This document shows, one piece after another, positions 26,349 to 36,050 of a stretch of DNA of 39,085 nt. Under the pieces are notes generated by a model. That model was not told where the DNA came from and did no database searches. It was given only the letters and a program-made list of their open reading frames with translations. Within the stretch, counting starts at the first letter, position 1, and every line of letters begins with the position of its first letter. The DNA is from SLQH01 sp964612995 (lineage in GTDB: Bacteria; Planctomycetota; UBA11346). The translations under genes were made by a program, and so were the position numbers. The stretch is taken from positions 1-39,085 of the forward strand of contig CAZTGE010000025.1 of NCBI GenBank assembly GCA_964612995.1, written 5' to 3'.

Positions 26349-26870
26349 CTAGAAAGGCAAGACCCGGCCGGCGATGCGCAGCCGGGTCGCGCCGTCGTCG
26401 ATATGCAGGTAGAGGGTGCGGGAGAGCGTGCCACCGAGGTCGGTGGCGGCGATGACGATGTTGTTCTTCCACAGGACCTTGCGCAGCACGGTGGCGTTGC
26501 GCTCGCCGATGCGGAACCGGCCTTCCTCGTCGAGCATGCTCGCGCCGCCGACGGCCTTGGCCACCAGCCGGTCGCGCTTCGCCCCCATGTCGTAGACCTT
26601 CTGCAGCAATCTGGTGGTACCGGTATCGGTGAACCGCGCCGGCCAGCTCGCCGCCTGATTGGGATCCATGCGCGAGAGCGGCAGCTGGGCGTGGAGCAAG
26701 CCGCCGACCCGCGCGACCGGGTCGTAAAGCGAGAGTCCGACGCAGGAGCCGAGGCTGTAGGCCGTCAGCACCTCGTAGGGGTCGCGCGAGACCGCGAGCT
26801 CGCCCACGCCGACCGGCCGGGTGCAAGAGCCTTCACGTACGTGATATCCGGTTCCGGTTCCGGTCGCCAT
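26349..26870 (-). CDS. cheD: chemoreceptor glutamine deamidase CheD
   Basis: Deamidates selected glutamines of chemoreceptors to glutamates, preparing methylation sites, and in several bacteria is regulated by CheC-type phosphatases. The 173-residue protein has the catalytic dyad Cys43 (LGSCVGLSLYD) and His60 (GLLHAQLPLS) with the family spacing of 17 residues, and Thr37 in LTAYSLGSC. It begins 4 bp after the cheR stop and ends 10 bp before the cheY-like start, so it is co-expressed. The presence of a CheX-like gene two positions downstream fits the CheC/CheD-type adaptation scheme. Confidence 0.95.
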   Translation of the reverse strand: MATGTGTGYHVREGSCTRPVGVGELAVSRDPYEVLTAYSLGSCVGLSLYDPVARVGGLLHAQLPLSRMDPNQAASWPARFTDTGTTRLLQKVYDMGAKRDRLVAKAVGGASMLDEEGRFRIGERNATVLRKVLWKNNIVIAATDLGGTLSRTLYLHIDDGATRLRIAGRVLPF

Positions 26871-26874
26871 GCCT

Positions 26875-27780
26875 TCAATCCTTCACATAGACCGACGGAC
26901 GCAGACAGCGCAGACCGCAGTGCATGCCGGTGAGACTCTCGGCGTGGCCGACGAACAGCAGTCCACCGCGCGGCAACAATCGGGTGATCTCGTGCAGCAA
27001 GGCCCGCCGTACATCGTTGTCGAAGTAGATCATCACGTTGCGGCAGAACACCGCGTCGAGCGGACCCTGCAGCGGGAACGGCGGGCGCGACAGGTTCAGC
27101 CGCTTGGGTACGATCAGGCGCCGGAGCGCCTGCGTCGCCTGCCACACCGGTCCCTTGGGTCCAAGCTCGCCGGTCCGGGTGAAATACTTCAACCGGAGGT
27201 TCTTCGGAACCGGCTTGAGCGACTCCTCGCCGAAACGCCCTGCCGCGCAGGCGGCCAACACCTGGGTGTTGATGTCCGATGCGAGAATGCGCAGATCGCA
27301 GCGCTCGAGCGGCAGGCTCTCGCATGCGCTCAGCGCGATCGAATGCGGCTCTTCGCCGGTGCTGCACGCGGCAGACCAGATCCGCAGCCGGGTCTGCCCG
27401 GCGGCCTGGCGTTCGTTCAAATGGTTGGCGAGGATGTCGAAGTGCTGCGCCTCGCGGAAGAAGCTGGTGACGTTGGTGCTGATGGCATCGAGCAGGCTCA
27501 CCACCTCCATCCCGCTCTCGTCCTCTTCGACATGACGCAGGTAGGCCCTATGATCGCTGAGCCCCAAGGCCCGCATCCGCTTGCCGATACGCGCGCGGAC
27601 CAGCGTCACCTTGGCATCGCTGAGGCAGATGCCGCTGTGCTGGTAGATCAGACGCCGGAAGGCATCGAAGGTCTTGGCGTCGAGCGGTTCGGATTGGGGC
27701 ATGTCGATGAGCATCGGCGGAGTCCCGAGCGAAGAGGGAAGGGGCGAGCGCGGCGTGGTCGGCGAGGCCGGAGCGTGCAC
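26875..27780 (-). CDS. cheR: chemotaxis methyltransferase CheR
   Basis: Methylates receptor glutamates with S-adenosylmethionine. The protein of about 301 residues has an N-terminal helical domain (RRLIYQHSGICLSDAKVTLVRARIGKR), the conserved STNVTSFFRE (101-110), the SAM-binding stretch IWSAACSTGEEPHSIAL (134-150), and FCRNVMIYFD near 248-257. GTG 27780 is favoured because GGGAGG lies seven bases upstream; internal ATGs at 27714 and 27702 would give the more usual length but have no Shine-Dalgarno. No tetratricopeptide extension is present. It follows a small unknown gene by 12 bp. Confidence 0.95.
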   Translation of the reverse strand: MHAPASPTTPRSPLPSSLGTPPMLIDMPQSEPLDAKTFDAFRRLIYQHSGICLSDAKVTLVRARIGKRMRALGLSDHRAYLRHVEEDESGMEVVSLLDAISTNVTSFFREAQHFDILANHLNERQAAGQTRLRIWSAACSTGEEPHSIALSACESLPLERCDLRILASDINTQVLAACAAGRFGEESLKPVPKNLRLKYFTRTGELGPKGPVWQATQALRRLIVPKRLNLSRPPFPLQGPLDAVFCRNVMIYFDNDVRRALLHEITRLLPRGGLLFVGHAESLTGMHCGLRCLRPSVYVKD

Positions 27781-27792
27781 GGATCCGCCTCC

Positions 27793-28008
27793 CTACGAGG
27801 CCCGGGAACCAGCACAGCGCTCTGCGCCCGGCAGAGGCAGAAGTGCCAGATGGCAGCCCTGGGGGCCGACGAACTGCGCACCGGCACGAGCGTGCCGAGC
27901 GCCCGCGGCCGTGCGCTGATGCCAGACCGGCACCGCACGCGACGCCGGGCTCGACACGCCTTCGCCAGGCGCGGTGGCGTGGATCATCACCGTTTGCTTC
28001 CTGCTCAT
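27793..28008 (-). CDS. small unknown protein in the chemotaxis operon (71 aa)
   Basis: A 71-residue basic protein (MSRKQTVMIHATAPGEGVSS...) that I do not recognise. Evidence for translation is contextual: GGAG six bases before the ATG, the same strand as its neighbours, 111 bp after a chemoreceptor gene and 12 bp before cheR, with the cheR Shine-Dalgarno overlapping its end. Composition (Ala, Arg, Gly and His) is plausible for a host protein, but it could be a leader with a regulatory role only. No membrane segment or metal motif is seen. Confidence 0.5.
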   Translation of the reverse strand: MSRKQTVMIHATAPGEGVSSPASRAVPVWHQRTAAGARHARAGAQFVGPQGCHLALLPLPGAERCAGSRAS

Positions 28009-28119
28009 GACCTTCTCCCGCCGATGGGTTGTCGTGCTTGTTGCGAGGCCCGGTCGGCGATCCCGGCTCCCGCGTGAGCCCGGTAGCCAGCCGCACCGGC
28101 GTCCGCCGCGAGGGCCTGG

Positions 28120-30135
28120 CTAGAAGTCCTTGTAGTCCTCATCGTCGAGCGACATGGCGGTATCGGCCCTGCCCACGCTCGCCCCGGCGGTCCGGGACGA
28201 CTGCGCTGCCGGTCTGCGCACCGGCGCGGCTTGCCGGCCCGGCACCGCAGGGGCATGCGCGTAAGCCGGATGCCTGGCGATGCGTTGACCGCCGACAGCG
28301 GAGGAAACGCCGCCGGTCTCGGCCCCGCCGACCAGCCGCACCAGACTATTGACCATTTCGTTGAGCTCGCCGGCCTGGGCCGCGAGTTCCTCGCTGGCCG
28401 ACGCACTCTCCTCGGCGTTGGCTGCGTTGGACTGCGTCACCTGATCCATCTGCGTCACCGCCTGGGTCACCTGATCGATGCCCTGGGCCTGTTCCTGCGA
28501 CGCGGCGCTGACCTCGGTGATCAGCTGGCCGACCTTGTTCACGCTGCCGACGATGCGCTCGAGGATGCCACCGACCTCGCTGCTGACCTCAACGCCGCCG
28601 ACCGCGTTGCCCTGAGCACCCTGGATCAACTCCGAGGTGTTGCCCGCCGCCTCGGCACAGCGCTGGGCGAGGTTGCGCACCTCTTCGGCGACCACCGCGA
28701 AGCCCTTGCCGGCCTCGCCGGCGCGCGCTGCCTCCACCGCCGCATTGAGCGCCAGCAGATTGGTCTGGAACGCGATCTCGTCGATGGTCTTGATGATCTT
28801 CGCCGTCTCGTCGGCCGAGGTCTTGATCTTGCTCATCGCCTCGTCGAGCCGGCCCATCGCCGCGCGGCCCTGCTCGACCGCCTCGCTCGCCTCGCTCGAC
28901 ATGCCGTTGGCCTGTTGTGCATTGTCGGCATTCTGGCGCGTCATCGCCGCCATCTGCTCGAGACTGGCGCTGACTTCCTCCAGGCTCGAAGCCTGTTCGG
29001 TCGCCCCCTCGGCCATCGACTGGCTCGATGAGCTGACCTGATCGCTGGCCGAGCGCACCTGCTCCGAGCCACTCGACAGACCCTTGATGATCCGCTTGAG
29101 CGCACGCCCGATGCTCATCGCGAGCACGATACCCAGAACCAGGGCGATCACGAAACCCACACCCATTCCGGTGAAAGTCAGGCCGCTGGCCAGGGCGCTG
29201 TCGGACTGCGCGGCCTCACCCTCGTGGAGAGCGTGTTCCCGGTTGAGGGCGATGATCTGATGGAGATATCCCAGTGCCTCCTCCTGCTTCGCGCGCGCGT
29301 CCACCAGGGCCAGCCGGGATGCCTCGTCGCGCAGGTTGATCGCGTGCTCCGCGACATCGGCCATGGCGTCGAACTTCTCGAACACCGTGCGCATCGCCGG
29401 GCGCATCTGCTCGTCGACCACCGCATGTGCCTGTTCCGACGCACCACCTGCCACGTGTTGCCGCACGCCAGCCACGCTGAGGTGGAACTGGTCGTGGGCG
29501 GACCGGATCTCGTCGAGCAAGGTCTCGATCTCCGGATTGTCGATCGGGTCGGTGGCCATCCACTTGCCGAAGGCGCATTGGGTGGCATCGCCGCCGTGGC
29601 TGATGGCGTGACCGTCAGCGATCGAATCCTGCACCTCGTTCACCAGTTTGTAATGATCGCCACGGAATTTCTGCAGATGACGCATCAGTGCATCGGGATT
29701 GCGCAGGTCCAACTTGTGCAGCTCGTCGATCCGGGTGAAGAAGGCATCGTTGACCCGTGCCCAGCTGGCCACCGCCGGCTGCCACTCGCGCCACAGCCGT
29801 GCCTCCTCGTCGGCATGTGGCAGCTGCTCGTAGATCGCGAAGGCGGCGCCATAGGTCTCGCGACAGCGCTCCACGTTTTCGAGCTGACGCTCGAACCCCG
29901 CGTCGTCGAGGTCGGGGATCAGCATGGTCCGCTGCGCCACGCGCAGGGCCTCGATCGCGCGTTCTGCCGTGAGCAGGTTGTCGACCGAGGGCATGGACAC
30001 GTCATTGATCTCTTCGACGTGGCCGGCGAGTCTGCTCACCCCCCAGACGCCGATGCCGCCGACGCCGAGGGTGATCACGGCGACGGCCGTGAATCCGGTG
30101 ATGAGCTTCGCTCCGAGGGTCATATTGCCGAACAT
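28120..30135 (-). CDS. methyl-accepting chemotaxis protein with extracytoplasmic CZB-like domain
   Basis: A 671-residue membrane chemoreceptor. TM1 is at about 11-33 and TM2 at about 319-343. The region between them is helical and contains a CZB-like zinc-binding module: His161, Cys187 in QCAFGKWMA, His214 and His218 (IRSAHDQFH). TM2 leads almost directly into the signalling domain with no full HAMP. The cytoplasmic hairpin has the conserved tip DEIAFQTNLLALNAAVEAARAGEAGKGFAVVAEEVRNLAQR and methylation-type Glu/Gln helices. The C-terminus is SLDDEDYKDF, resembling a tether for adaptation enzymes. ATG 30135 has GGAG upstream, separated by a run of C. It is paralogous to the receptor just upstream. 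Confidence 0.93.
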   Translation of the reverse strand: MFGNMTLGAKLITGFTAVAVITLGVGGIGVWGVSRLAGHVEEINDVSMPSVDNLLTAERAIEALRVAQRTMLIPDLDDAGFERQLENVERCRETYGAAFAIYEQLPHADEEARLWREWQPAVASWARVNDAFFTRIDELHKLDLRNPDALMRHLQKFRGDHYKLVNEVQDSIADGHAISHGGDATQCAFGKWMATDPIDNPEIETLLDEIRSAHDQFHLSVAGVRQHVAGGASEQAHAVVDEQMRPAMRTVFEKFDAMADVAEHAINLRDEASRLALVDARAKQEEALGYLHQIIALNREHALHEGEAAQSDSALASGLTFTGMGVGFVIALVLGIVLAMSIGRALKRIIKGLSSGSEQVRSASDQVSSSSQSMAEGATEQASSLEEVSASLEQMAAMTRQNADNAQQANGMSSEASEAVEQGRAAMGRLDEAMSKIKTSADETAKIIKTIDEIAFQTNLLALNAAVEAARAGEAGKGFAVVAEEVRNLAQRCAEAAGNTSELIQGAQGNAVGGVEVSSEVGGILERIVGSVNKVGQLITEVSAASQEQAQGIDQVTQAVTQMDQVTQSNAANAEESASASEELAAQAGELNEMVNSLVRLVGGAETGGVSSAVGGQRIARHPAYAHAPAVPGRQAAPVRRPAAQSSRTAGASVGRADTAMSLDDEDYKDF

Positions 30136-30257
30136 GGGGGGGCTCCTGTGATTGGCTGCGGGAGTGTGACCCCAGGGAGCGCGCTGCTCATGACACTGCG
30201 AGCAGTGCCGGACGCGACCGCGCCTGCGCGCGGCCACGCCCCCTCCGAGGGCCCGGG

Positions 30258-30276
30258 CTAGGGGCGTAACCCCTAG
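30258..30276. repeat. 7-bp hairpin between receptor genes
   Basis: CTAGGGG (30258-30264) pairs with CCCCTAG (30270-30276) around CGTAA. It lies between the presumed terminator of the upstream receptor gene and the start of the downstream one, where a new promoter would be expected. The role is unknown. Confidence 0.4.
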
Positions 30277-30281
30277 ATGTG

Positions 30282-30346
30282 AAAGAAGAAAGGTGGGCCG
30301 GAGCCCTATGCTCGCAGCCCTTGGGTTGTGGGCGGAGGCCCACCTT
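30282..30346 (-). terminator. probable intrinsic terminator after first receptor gene
   Basis: On the minus strand AAGGTGGGCC (30346-30337) pairs perfectly with GGCCCACCTT (30299-30290), and the 3' arm runs into TTTCTTCTTTC, a pyrimidine-rich tail with many T. The stem overlaps the receptor stop codon (30345-30347). The loop is long (37 nt) and has its own structure. It may end or attenuate transcription inside the cluster, so the downstream receptor to response-regulator genes could be a separate unit. Confidence 0.55.
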
Positions 30347-32771
30347 AAAAGTCCTTGAAGTCGTCGTCGTCGAGTGGGATCGCCTCATCGGCCCGGTTCC
30401 GGCTGGCGCCTGCGGCGACCGGGCGTCCGGCGGCCTGCTGGCGCTGCTGATCCTGCCCACCGACGGTCCCGCCGCGCGCATGCTCGGTGGCGCCACGGTG
30501 GTGGAGATTCAGCTGCTGGTGCAGATGTCCTGGCTGGATCGGGTGGTGCTGGTGGCCATGGGGCCGGGGCGCTGACCGGCTGGCGCTGGCCATCTCGGCG
30601 TTGGAGCCACCGACGATCCGCACCAGGGTGGCGACCATCTCGTTGAGCTCCTTGGCCTGCGCCGCGAGTTCCTCGCTGGCCGAAGCACTCTCTTCGGCAT
30701 TCGCCGCATTGGACTGCGTCACCTGATCCATCTGCGTCACCGCCTGGGTCACCTGATCGATGCCCTGGGCCTGTTCCTGCGACGCGGCGCTGACCTCGTT
30801 GATCAGCTGGCTGACCTTGCCGACCGATCCGACGATCTCTTCGAGGATCCCCGCGACCTCGCTGCCGACCTGGACCCCGCCGTCGGCGTTGGTCTGGGCG
30901 CCTTCGATCAACTCGGCAGTGTTCTTCGCCGCCTCGGCGCTGCGTTGGGCGAGGTTGCGCACCTCCTCGGCGACCACCGCGAAGCCCTTGCCGGCCTCGC
31001 CGGCCCGGGCCGCTTCCACCGCCGCGTTGAGCGCCAGCAGATTGGTCTGGAACGCGATCTCGTCGATGGTCTTGATGATCTTCGCCGTCTCGTCGGCCGA
31101 GGTCTTGATCCTGGTCATCGCGCTCGACAGCCGGCGCATCGCCTCCTGGCCGGTCTGGACCGCCTTCGATGCGTCGCTGGCCATGCCGTTGGCCTGACCC
31201 GCGTTGTCGGCGTTCTGCCGCGTCATCGCCGCCATCTCCTCAAGGCTGGCGCTGACCTCCTCCAGGCTCGAGGCCTGCTCGGTCGCACCTTCCGCCATCG
31301 ATTGGCTCGAGGAGCTCACCTGTTCGCTGGCCGAGTTGACCTGGTCCGAGCCGGTGGTCAGCCCGGCGATCACCGCGCGGATCGGCCCGGTGATGCCCAA
31401 GGTGATGAAGATCGCGAGCGCTATGCCGATGGCCGCGGCCACGATCAGACCTATGATCATCAGCGTGCTGGCGCTGCTGAGGCGATCGCGTGCCTCGTCA
31501 GCGATCTGCCGGGTATGCTCGATCGCCGCATCCGCGGTCGCCCTGCTCGAATCGATCAGCTCCTGGCCCACCAGGTCGCGCTGCTCGCCGGTGCGCCGCA
31601 ACGTGCGGAAGCCACCGAGGAAGTCGTTCATCGCCCGCGCGTAGCCGTCAGCCGCGCGCTTGGTGCTGTCGATGCGCTCGAGATCGGCCTCGAGCCTGGT
31701 GATCTGGCGCAGCGCTGCGAAGAGCTGGTCCATCTTGGGGAAATTCGCCTGACCTTCGCGCATCAGCTCCGGATCGCGCAGGGCCTGGGCCTTGAAGGTC
31801 GCGACCCGCGTCTCGTTGCCGAGGTAGCGGATGTCCCCGGCGAGGGTCACCTTCTGCATCCGCTCGCGCATGTCGGTCTCCAGCTTCTCGAACTGACCGG
31901 ACGCGTAAGCATCGACGGCATCGACATAGCTTCCGGCCGCCTGATCCATCGCCGCGCGCTCTGCGGCGGTATCGACCTGCTGGGCGCCCGCGCGACGCAC
32001 GGTGGCGAGGTAGTCGCGCATCGCCTGCTGGTACGACGCCGTGGCCTGACGGATGGTGGCGAACAAGGCCTGATCCCCGGCGTCGCGCGTGATCGCGTCG
32101 ACCGCGTCGAGCGTCGGGCCGACCCGGTCGAGTGTGGCGATCGTCGCTTCCATCGCCGCCCAGTCCTGTTCGGCCTGGGCCTTGAAATTACCTACACGGA
32201 CCTGCGTTCCGATGCTCTGTACCGTCTCGGCCGCCTGCAATTTGGCCATACGCTCGTCGAGGTCGGTACGGAAGGCCGCGACCTGGGCTTCGACGAAGGC
32301 GTTGCAGTTGGTCATGTAGGCGTCGGCATTGCTGTCGAGTTGACCCCGCGCTTCGGCCAGGGTCTCGGTCGCATCCTGGGTCTGCTCGACCAGCTTGCTG
32401 TATTTGTCGTTGGCCGACCCGGCGGTGGCCAGCTCGCCGCTCAACGCGGTCAGGTGCACGGCCCGCTGGTCGAGTTCGCGCCCCTCCTCCAGGGCGTGCT
32501 CGATGTTGGCCAGCTCCTCCTCGGCCTCGCGCAGATAGGAGGCGTCCTCGGTGAAGCCATAGCCGCGCATGTCGTACATCACGCGGTTCGCTGCGCCGCG
32601 CAGCTTGGCGGCGAACACCACCTCGGGCACGTATTCATCGGCGAGCTTGGCGGACTCGCCTTCGACCGAACTCATCTGGAATACACCGATGCCGCCGAGA
32701 ATGGCAGCGATCGCGATCAACAAACCGAATCCGACGCCGATCTTGGCGCCGAGGCGCATGTTCTTGAACAT
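30345..32771 (-). CDS. methyl-accepting chemotaxis protein with large helical sensor
   Basis: An 808-residue receptor. TM1 is at about 10-32, TM2 at about 437-460. The roughly 400-residue extracytoplasmic region is helical and contains two related segments: one at about 178-205 (VQSIGTQVRVGNFKAQAEQD) and one at about 305-335 (IRYLGNETRVATFKAQALRD). This fits a helical bimodular (HBM-like) or duplicated four-helix sensor. After TM2 only ITGPIRAVIAGL remains of a HAMP. The signalling domain has the canonical tip (EIAFQTNLLALNAAVEAARAGEAGKGFAVVAEEVR). A His/Gln-rich linker leads to the C-terminal IPLDDDDFKDF. ATG 32771 has AGGAG eight bases upstream. It lies 76 bp after cheW. Confidence 0.94.
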   Translation of the reverse strand: MFKNMRLGAKIGVGFGLLIAIAAILGGIGVFQMSSVEGESAKLADEYVPEVVFAAKLRGAANRVMYDMRGYGFTEDASYLREAEEELANIEHALEEGRELDQRAVHLTALSGELATAGSANDKYSKLVEQTQDATETLAEARGQLDSNADAYMTNCNAFVEAQVAAFRTDLDERMAKLQAAETVQSIGTQVRVGNFKAQAEQDWAAMEATIATLDRVGPTLDAVDAITRDAGDQALFATIRQATASYQQAMRDYLATVRRAGAQQVDTAAERAAMDQAAGSYVDAVDAYASGQFEKLETDMRERMQKVTLAGDIRYLGNETRVATFKAQALRDPELMREGQANFPKMDQLFAALRQITRLEADLERIDSTKRAADGYARAMNDFLGGFRTLRRTGEQRDLVGQELIDSSRATADAAIEHTRQIADEARDRLSSASTLMIIGLIVAAAIGIALAIFITLGITGPIRAVIAGLTTGSDQVNSASEQVSSSSQSMAEGATEQASSLEEVSASLEEMAAMTRQNADNAGQANGMASDASKAVQTGQEAMRRLSSAMTRIKTSADETAKIIKTIDEIAFQTNLLALNAAVEAARAGEAGKGFAVVAEEVRNLAQRSAEAAKNTAELIEGAQTNADGGVQVGSEVAGILEEIVGSVGKVSQLINEVSAASQEQAQGIDQVTQAVTQMDQVTQSNAANAEESASASEELAAQAKELNEMVATLVRIVGGSNAEMASASRSAPRPHGHQHHPIQPGHLHQQLNLHHRGATEHARGGTVGGQDQQRQQAAGRPVAAGASRNRADEAIPLDDDDFKDF

Positions 32772-32847
32772 GATAAAGGCTCCTGGTTGCTGGACTGGAA
32801 GAGGAATGGTTGGGGATGTCGGGGGCGGCAGGGCCGCGTTCGGCGGT

Positions 32848-33339
32848 TCAGCTGCGCGACGCCTCGGCGATCGCCTGGACGTCGTCGGTGGTAAGCACCC
32901 GGTCGCTGTCGAGCAGCATCACCACCTTCTCGCCGACCTTGCCCATCCCGAGGATGAATTCGGTGTCGACGCTGGAGCCGAACTCGGGCGCCGGCTCGAC
33001 CTGACCGGTTTCGATGTCCATCACCTCGGAGACCGAATCGACGATGATCCCCATGGTGATGGTTGCGTCACGGTTCTCGACCTGGACCACGATGATGCAG
33101 GAGACGTCGGTGTCGTCCTGCTGGGTGAGATCGAACTTGCGTCGCAGATCGATTACCGGGATCACCTTGCCACGGAGATTGATCACCCCGCGGATGAACT
33201 CGGGCGTCTTGGGCACCCGGGTGACGGCCATCAGCCCGATGATCTCCTGGACCTTGAGTATCTGCAGGCCGTATTCTTCATCGGCCAGGCGGAAAGTCAG
33301 GTACTTCCCGGCGACCCCGGCCATGCTGTCGTTGCTCAT
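32848..33339 (-). CDS. cheW: chemotaxis coupling protein CheW
   Basis: A 163-residue adaptor that links CheA to the receptors at the membrane array. It is a single CheW domain: KYLTFRLADEEYGLQILKVQEIIG at the start, then TRVPKTPEFIRGVINLRGKVIPVIDLR (40-66) with the receptor-binding NLRG, and GIIVDSVSEVMDI. ATG 33339 overlaps the cheA stop (ATGA) and AAGGAG lies in the end of cheA, so the two are co-translated. A short variable tail (about 145-163) carries VVMLLDSDRVLTTDDVQ. Confidence 0.97.
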   Translation of the reverse strand: MSNDSMAGVAGKYLTFRLADEEYGLQILKVQEIIGLMAVTRVPKTPEFIRGVINLRGKVIPVIDLRRKFDLTQQDDTDVSCIIVVQVENRDATITMGIIVDSVSEVMDIETGQVEPAPEFGSSVDTEFILGMGKVGEKVVMLLDSDRVLTTDDVQAIAEASRS

Positions 33340-36050
33340 AGAAGGTCTCCTTCGGTCGCTGCCGCCACCGGTGCATGTTGGTTGCTGCGGTCCCGGTTCG
33401 CCTCCGGTGCCGCCTCGTCATCGTTGCGTTCGCCGTGATCGGCGAGCCGGACCAGTCCCATCACGTCGACGATCAGGCCAACGGTACCGTCGGGCATGAT
33501 CGCCCCGCCGCTGATGCCATCGGTCTTTTTCATCCCCGCGCCGAGGGCCTTGATCACCACCTGTTGTTGGCCGAGCAACTCGTCGACCATCAAGGCCACG
33601 TGGCGCTCTTCGTCCTCGACCACGACACACAAGGCGCGCGTCGGATCGCTCTCACCGCCCACGACGTCGAACAGCCGGGCCAGGCGGTGCATGGGGACCA
33701 ACCGCTCCTGCCAGCGCAGCATTTCGCCGCGCTCGAGCAGGATGGGGAGTTCTCCGGCACCCGGACGCAACGACGTGACGATCGACAGGGTCGGGATGAT
33801 GTATCGATCGTCGCCGACCCGGACCACCATCCCGTCGATCACCGCCAGGGTCAGCGGAAGACGGATGCTGAAACAGGTACCGCGTCCCGGTTCGCTGCTG
33901 ATCTCGATCTGACCACGCAGGCTCTCGATGGTGCGTTTGACCACGTCCATCCCGACTCCGCGACCGGAAACCTCGCTGACCGTCGCGGCGGTCGAGAACC
34001 CGGGCGCGAACAGCAGCTGTCCGACCTCCCGCTCGCTCGGCTCTTCGCCATTCTCGAGCAGGCCGCGTTCGCGCGCCTTGGCCAGGATCGCGTCCCGATC
34101 GAGCCCGCGCCCGTCGTCCGCGATCTCGATGTAGATGCTCCCGCCCTTGTGGAAGGCCCGCAGCTCGACCCGCCCCTTGCGGGACTTGCCGGCCGCCTCG
34201 CGCTGGGCCGGATCTGCCTCGAGCCCATGATCGATGGCGTTGCGCACCATGTGCACCAGCGGATCGCCGATGCGATCGACCACGTTCTTGTCGAGTTCGG
34301 TATCGTCTCCGGTGGTGATGAAATCGACCGGTTTGCCCAGTTTGCGCGAAAGGTCGCGCACCAGCCGCGCCATGCGCTGGAAGGCGCCGCGCACCGGCAC
34401 CATCCGCAGACCCGTGCCGAGCTCCTGCAGCTCACGGGTGAGTTTGCCGACCTGCGACAGGTGCGCCGTGACCTGCACATCGCCGACTTCGGCCTGATCG
34501 ACCGAACGGGTGACCATCGACTGGGCGATGACCAGCTCGCCGATGAGGTCGACCAGATGATCCAGCCGCGCGGCATCGACCTTGACCGACTCCTTGACCG
34601 TCACCGCCTGGCTGGAGCGCGCATTGCGCATCGCTTCGGCGACCTGCCGCGCACTCGCCACCCCGTCCTCGACCAGGGCCCGCGCCATCCCGCTGGCATC
34701 CTTCTTCGGCAGGTTGTGCTTGGTCACCGTGGAGGTCAGCTGCCGGTGATCGACAAGACCGCTGGCAACCAGCGCCGCGGTCAGCTCATCGGCGCGTATT
34801 GCCGTCGATTCGCGCCGACCCACATCGCTGTCCGGATCCATCGCGCTGCGCACGCGCGCGGCAAACGCGGCCACGTTGACTTTGCGCGTCGGCTTCTCGC
34901 CGCTCTCGACGAAACGCTTGAGATCCTGGACCTGTTGCCGGATGATGTCGACCGCGTCGAACACGACGTCGGTGACCGCCGCGTGGATCCCGACCTCGCC
35001 CTGCCGCGTACGATCGAGCAGGCTCTCGGTCTCGTGCGCGACCCGGTTGATGATGTGCGCCCCGAAAAAACCAGCAAGACCCTTGACCGTGTGGAAACTA
35101 CGGAAGAGGCTGTTGAGCGTCTCGTCATCCTGGTTGCCGGCCTCGAGTTCGAGCAGCTGGACGTCGGCGTTCTCGAGATGATCGCGAACCTCGCCGAGGA
35201 ACTCGGCCATCTCCTCCGGATCGCGGCTGAACTCCAGCCCCTCGCCGAGATCGCCCTTGGTCACCGATTCGCTCGGATGCAGCGCATCGCCATCCGCGCC
35301 GGCATCGGCGCGGCCGTCGAGGCGCTCGAGCAGACCGCGCTGGTCCTCCGGCTTGCCTGCGCGCTCACCCACGCACCAGGCGATGTAAGCGCGGATCCAG
35401 TCGACCGCCTCGAGCAGGGCGTCCATGGCCCCGGCCGGCGGCGCGCCTTCCTGGATCACCTCCTCCATCTGATGTGCCAGCTCTTCGAGTTCGTCGATCC
35501 CGAGGGCACCGGCTTCGCCCTTGAATGTATGGACCATCCCCTTGGCCGCATCGCGGGATTTCAGATCGCCCGAACGCTCCCAGCTCATCAGGTTGGTCTC
35601 GAGCTCCTCGAGCAGGCTCGTCGCGCGGGAGACGAACTCGCCGAACAACTCGGCGTCGACGTGTTCGGGCAGCGTGATCTCGCCGGGCAGCCGGATCTGT
35701 TGTTCCTGGTGCTGCCGCAGGTTGACAACGAAGGTCACCGCCTCCGGATCGCACCCCTCGACCAGGGCCTCGAGCGCGGCGACTGCGCTACGCACCTGGC
35801 GCCCCGCCTGCGAGGGGTCGAGGTCCGGCTCCTCGAACAGGTGATTCATGTAGCCCACGCCCCACACACCGACCTCGCGCAGGGCCTGCAAGGCGGGATG
35901 CTCGCCCTGCGTCTCGACCAGGGTCTCGAAGGCGGTCAGCACCGGGAGAAAGGTCGAGAGGTCGTGCCATTCGATGTCCACCGCCACCGCGGCGAGTTCA
36001 TCGACGTTCTCCCGCGCATCCTGGAACTCGTCGCTGCTGTCGTGGGCCAT
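33336..36050 (-). CDS. cheA: chemotaxis histidine kinase CheA with two HPt domains
   Basis: The 904-residue kinase at the core of the pathway. Two phosphotransfer domains are visible: one around His174 (MVHTFKGEAGALGIDELEELAH) and one around His320 (FHTVKGLAGFFGAHIINRVAHETE). Residues 1-130 are helical and of unknown role. A 60-residue segment at about 421-478 (ELTAALVASGLVDHRQL...ALVEDGVASARQVAEAM) resembles small helical modules and replaces a clear P2. Then come the dimerisation domain (about 485-560, LVDLIGELVIAQSMV), the ATPase (DPLVHMVRNAIDHGLE, IADDGRGLD, GRGVGMDVV) and a CheW-like P5 domain (about 735-870). ATG 36050 has GGGAGG six bases upstream; a longer frame into the hairpin region is rejected. 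It probably heads the operon. Confidence 0.96.
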   Translation of the reverse strand: MAHDSSDEFQDARENVDELAAVAVDIEWHDLSTFLPVLTAFETLVETQGEHPALQALREVGVWGVGYMNHLFEEPDLDPSQAGRQVRSAVAALEALVEGCDPEAVTFVVNLRQHQEQQIRLPGEITLPEHVDAELFGEFVSRATSLLEELETNLMSWERSGDLKSRDAAKGMVHTFKGEAGALGIDELEELAHQMEEVIQEGAPPAGAMDALLEAVDWIRAYIAWCVGERAGKPEDQRGLLERLDGRADAGADGDALHPSESVTKGDLGEGLEFSRDPEEMAEFLGEVRDHLENADVQLLELEAGNQDDETLNSLFRSFHTVKGLAGFFGAHIINRVAHETESLLDRTRQGEVGIHAAVTDVVFDAVDIIRQQVQDLKRFVESGEKPTRKVNVAAFAARVRSAMDPDSDVGRRESTAIRADELTAALVASGLVDHRQLTSTVTKHNLPKKDASGMARALVEDGVASARQVAEAMRNARSSQAVTVKESVKVDAARLDHLVDLIGELVIAQSMVTRSVDQAEVGDVQVTAHLSQVGKLTRELQELGTGLRMVPVRGAFQRMARLVRDLSRKLGKPVDFITTGDDTELDKNVVDRIGDPLVHMVRNAIDHGLEADPAQREAAGKSRKGRVELRAFHKGGSIYIEIADDGRGLDRDAILAKARERGLLENGEEPSEREVGQLLFAPGFSTAATVSEVSGRGVGMDVVKRTIESLRGQIEISSEPGRGTCFSIRLPLTLAVIDGMVVRVGDDRYIIPTLSIVTSLRPGAGELPILLERGEMLRWQERLVPMHRLARLFDVVGGESDPTRALCVVVEDEERHVALMVDELLGQQQVVIKALGAGMKKTDGISGGAIMPDGTVGLIVDVMGLVRLADHGERNDDEAAPEANRDRSNQHAPVAAATEGDLL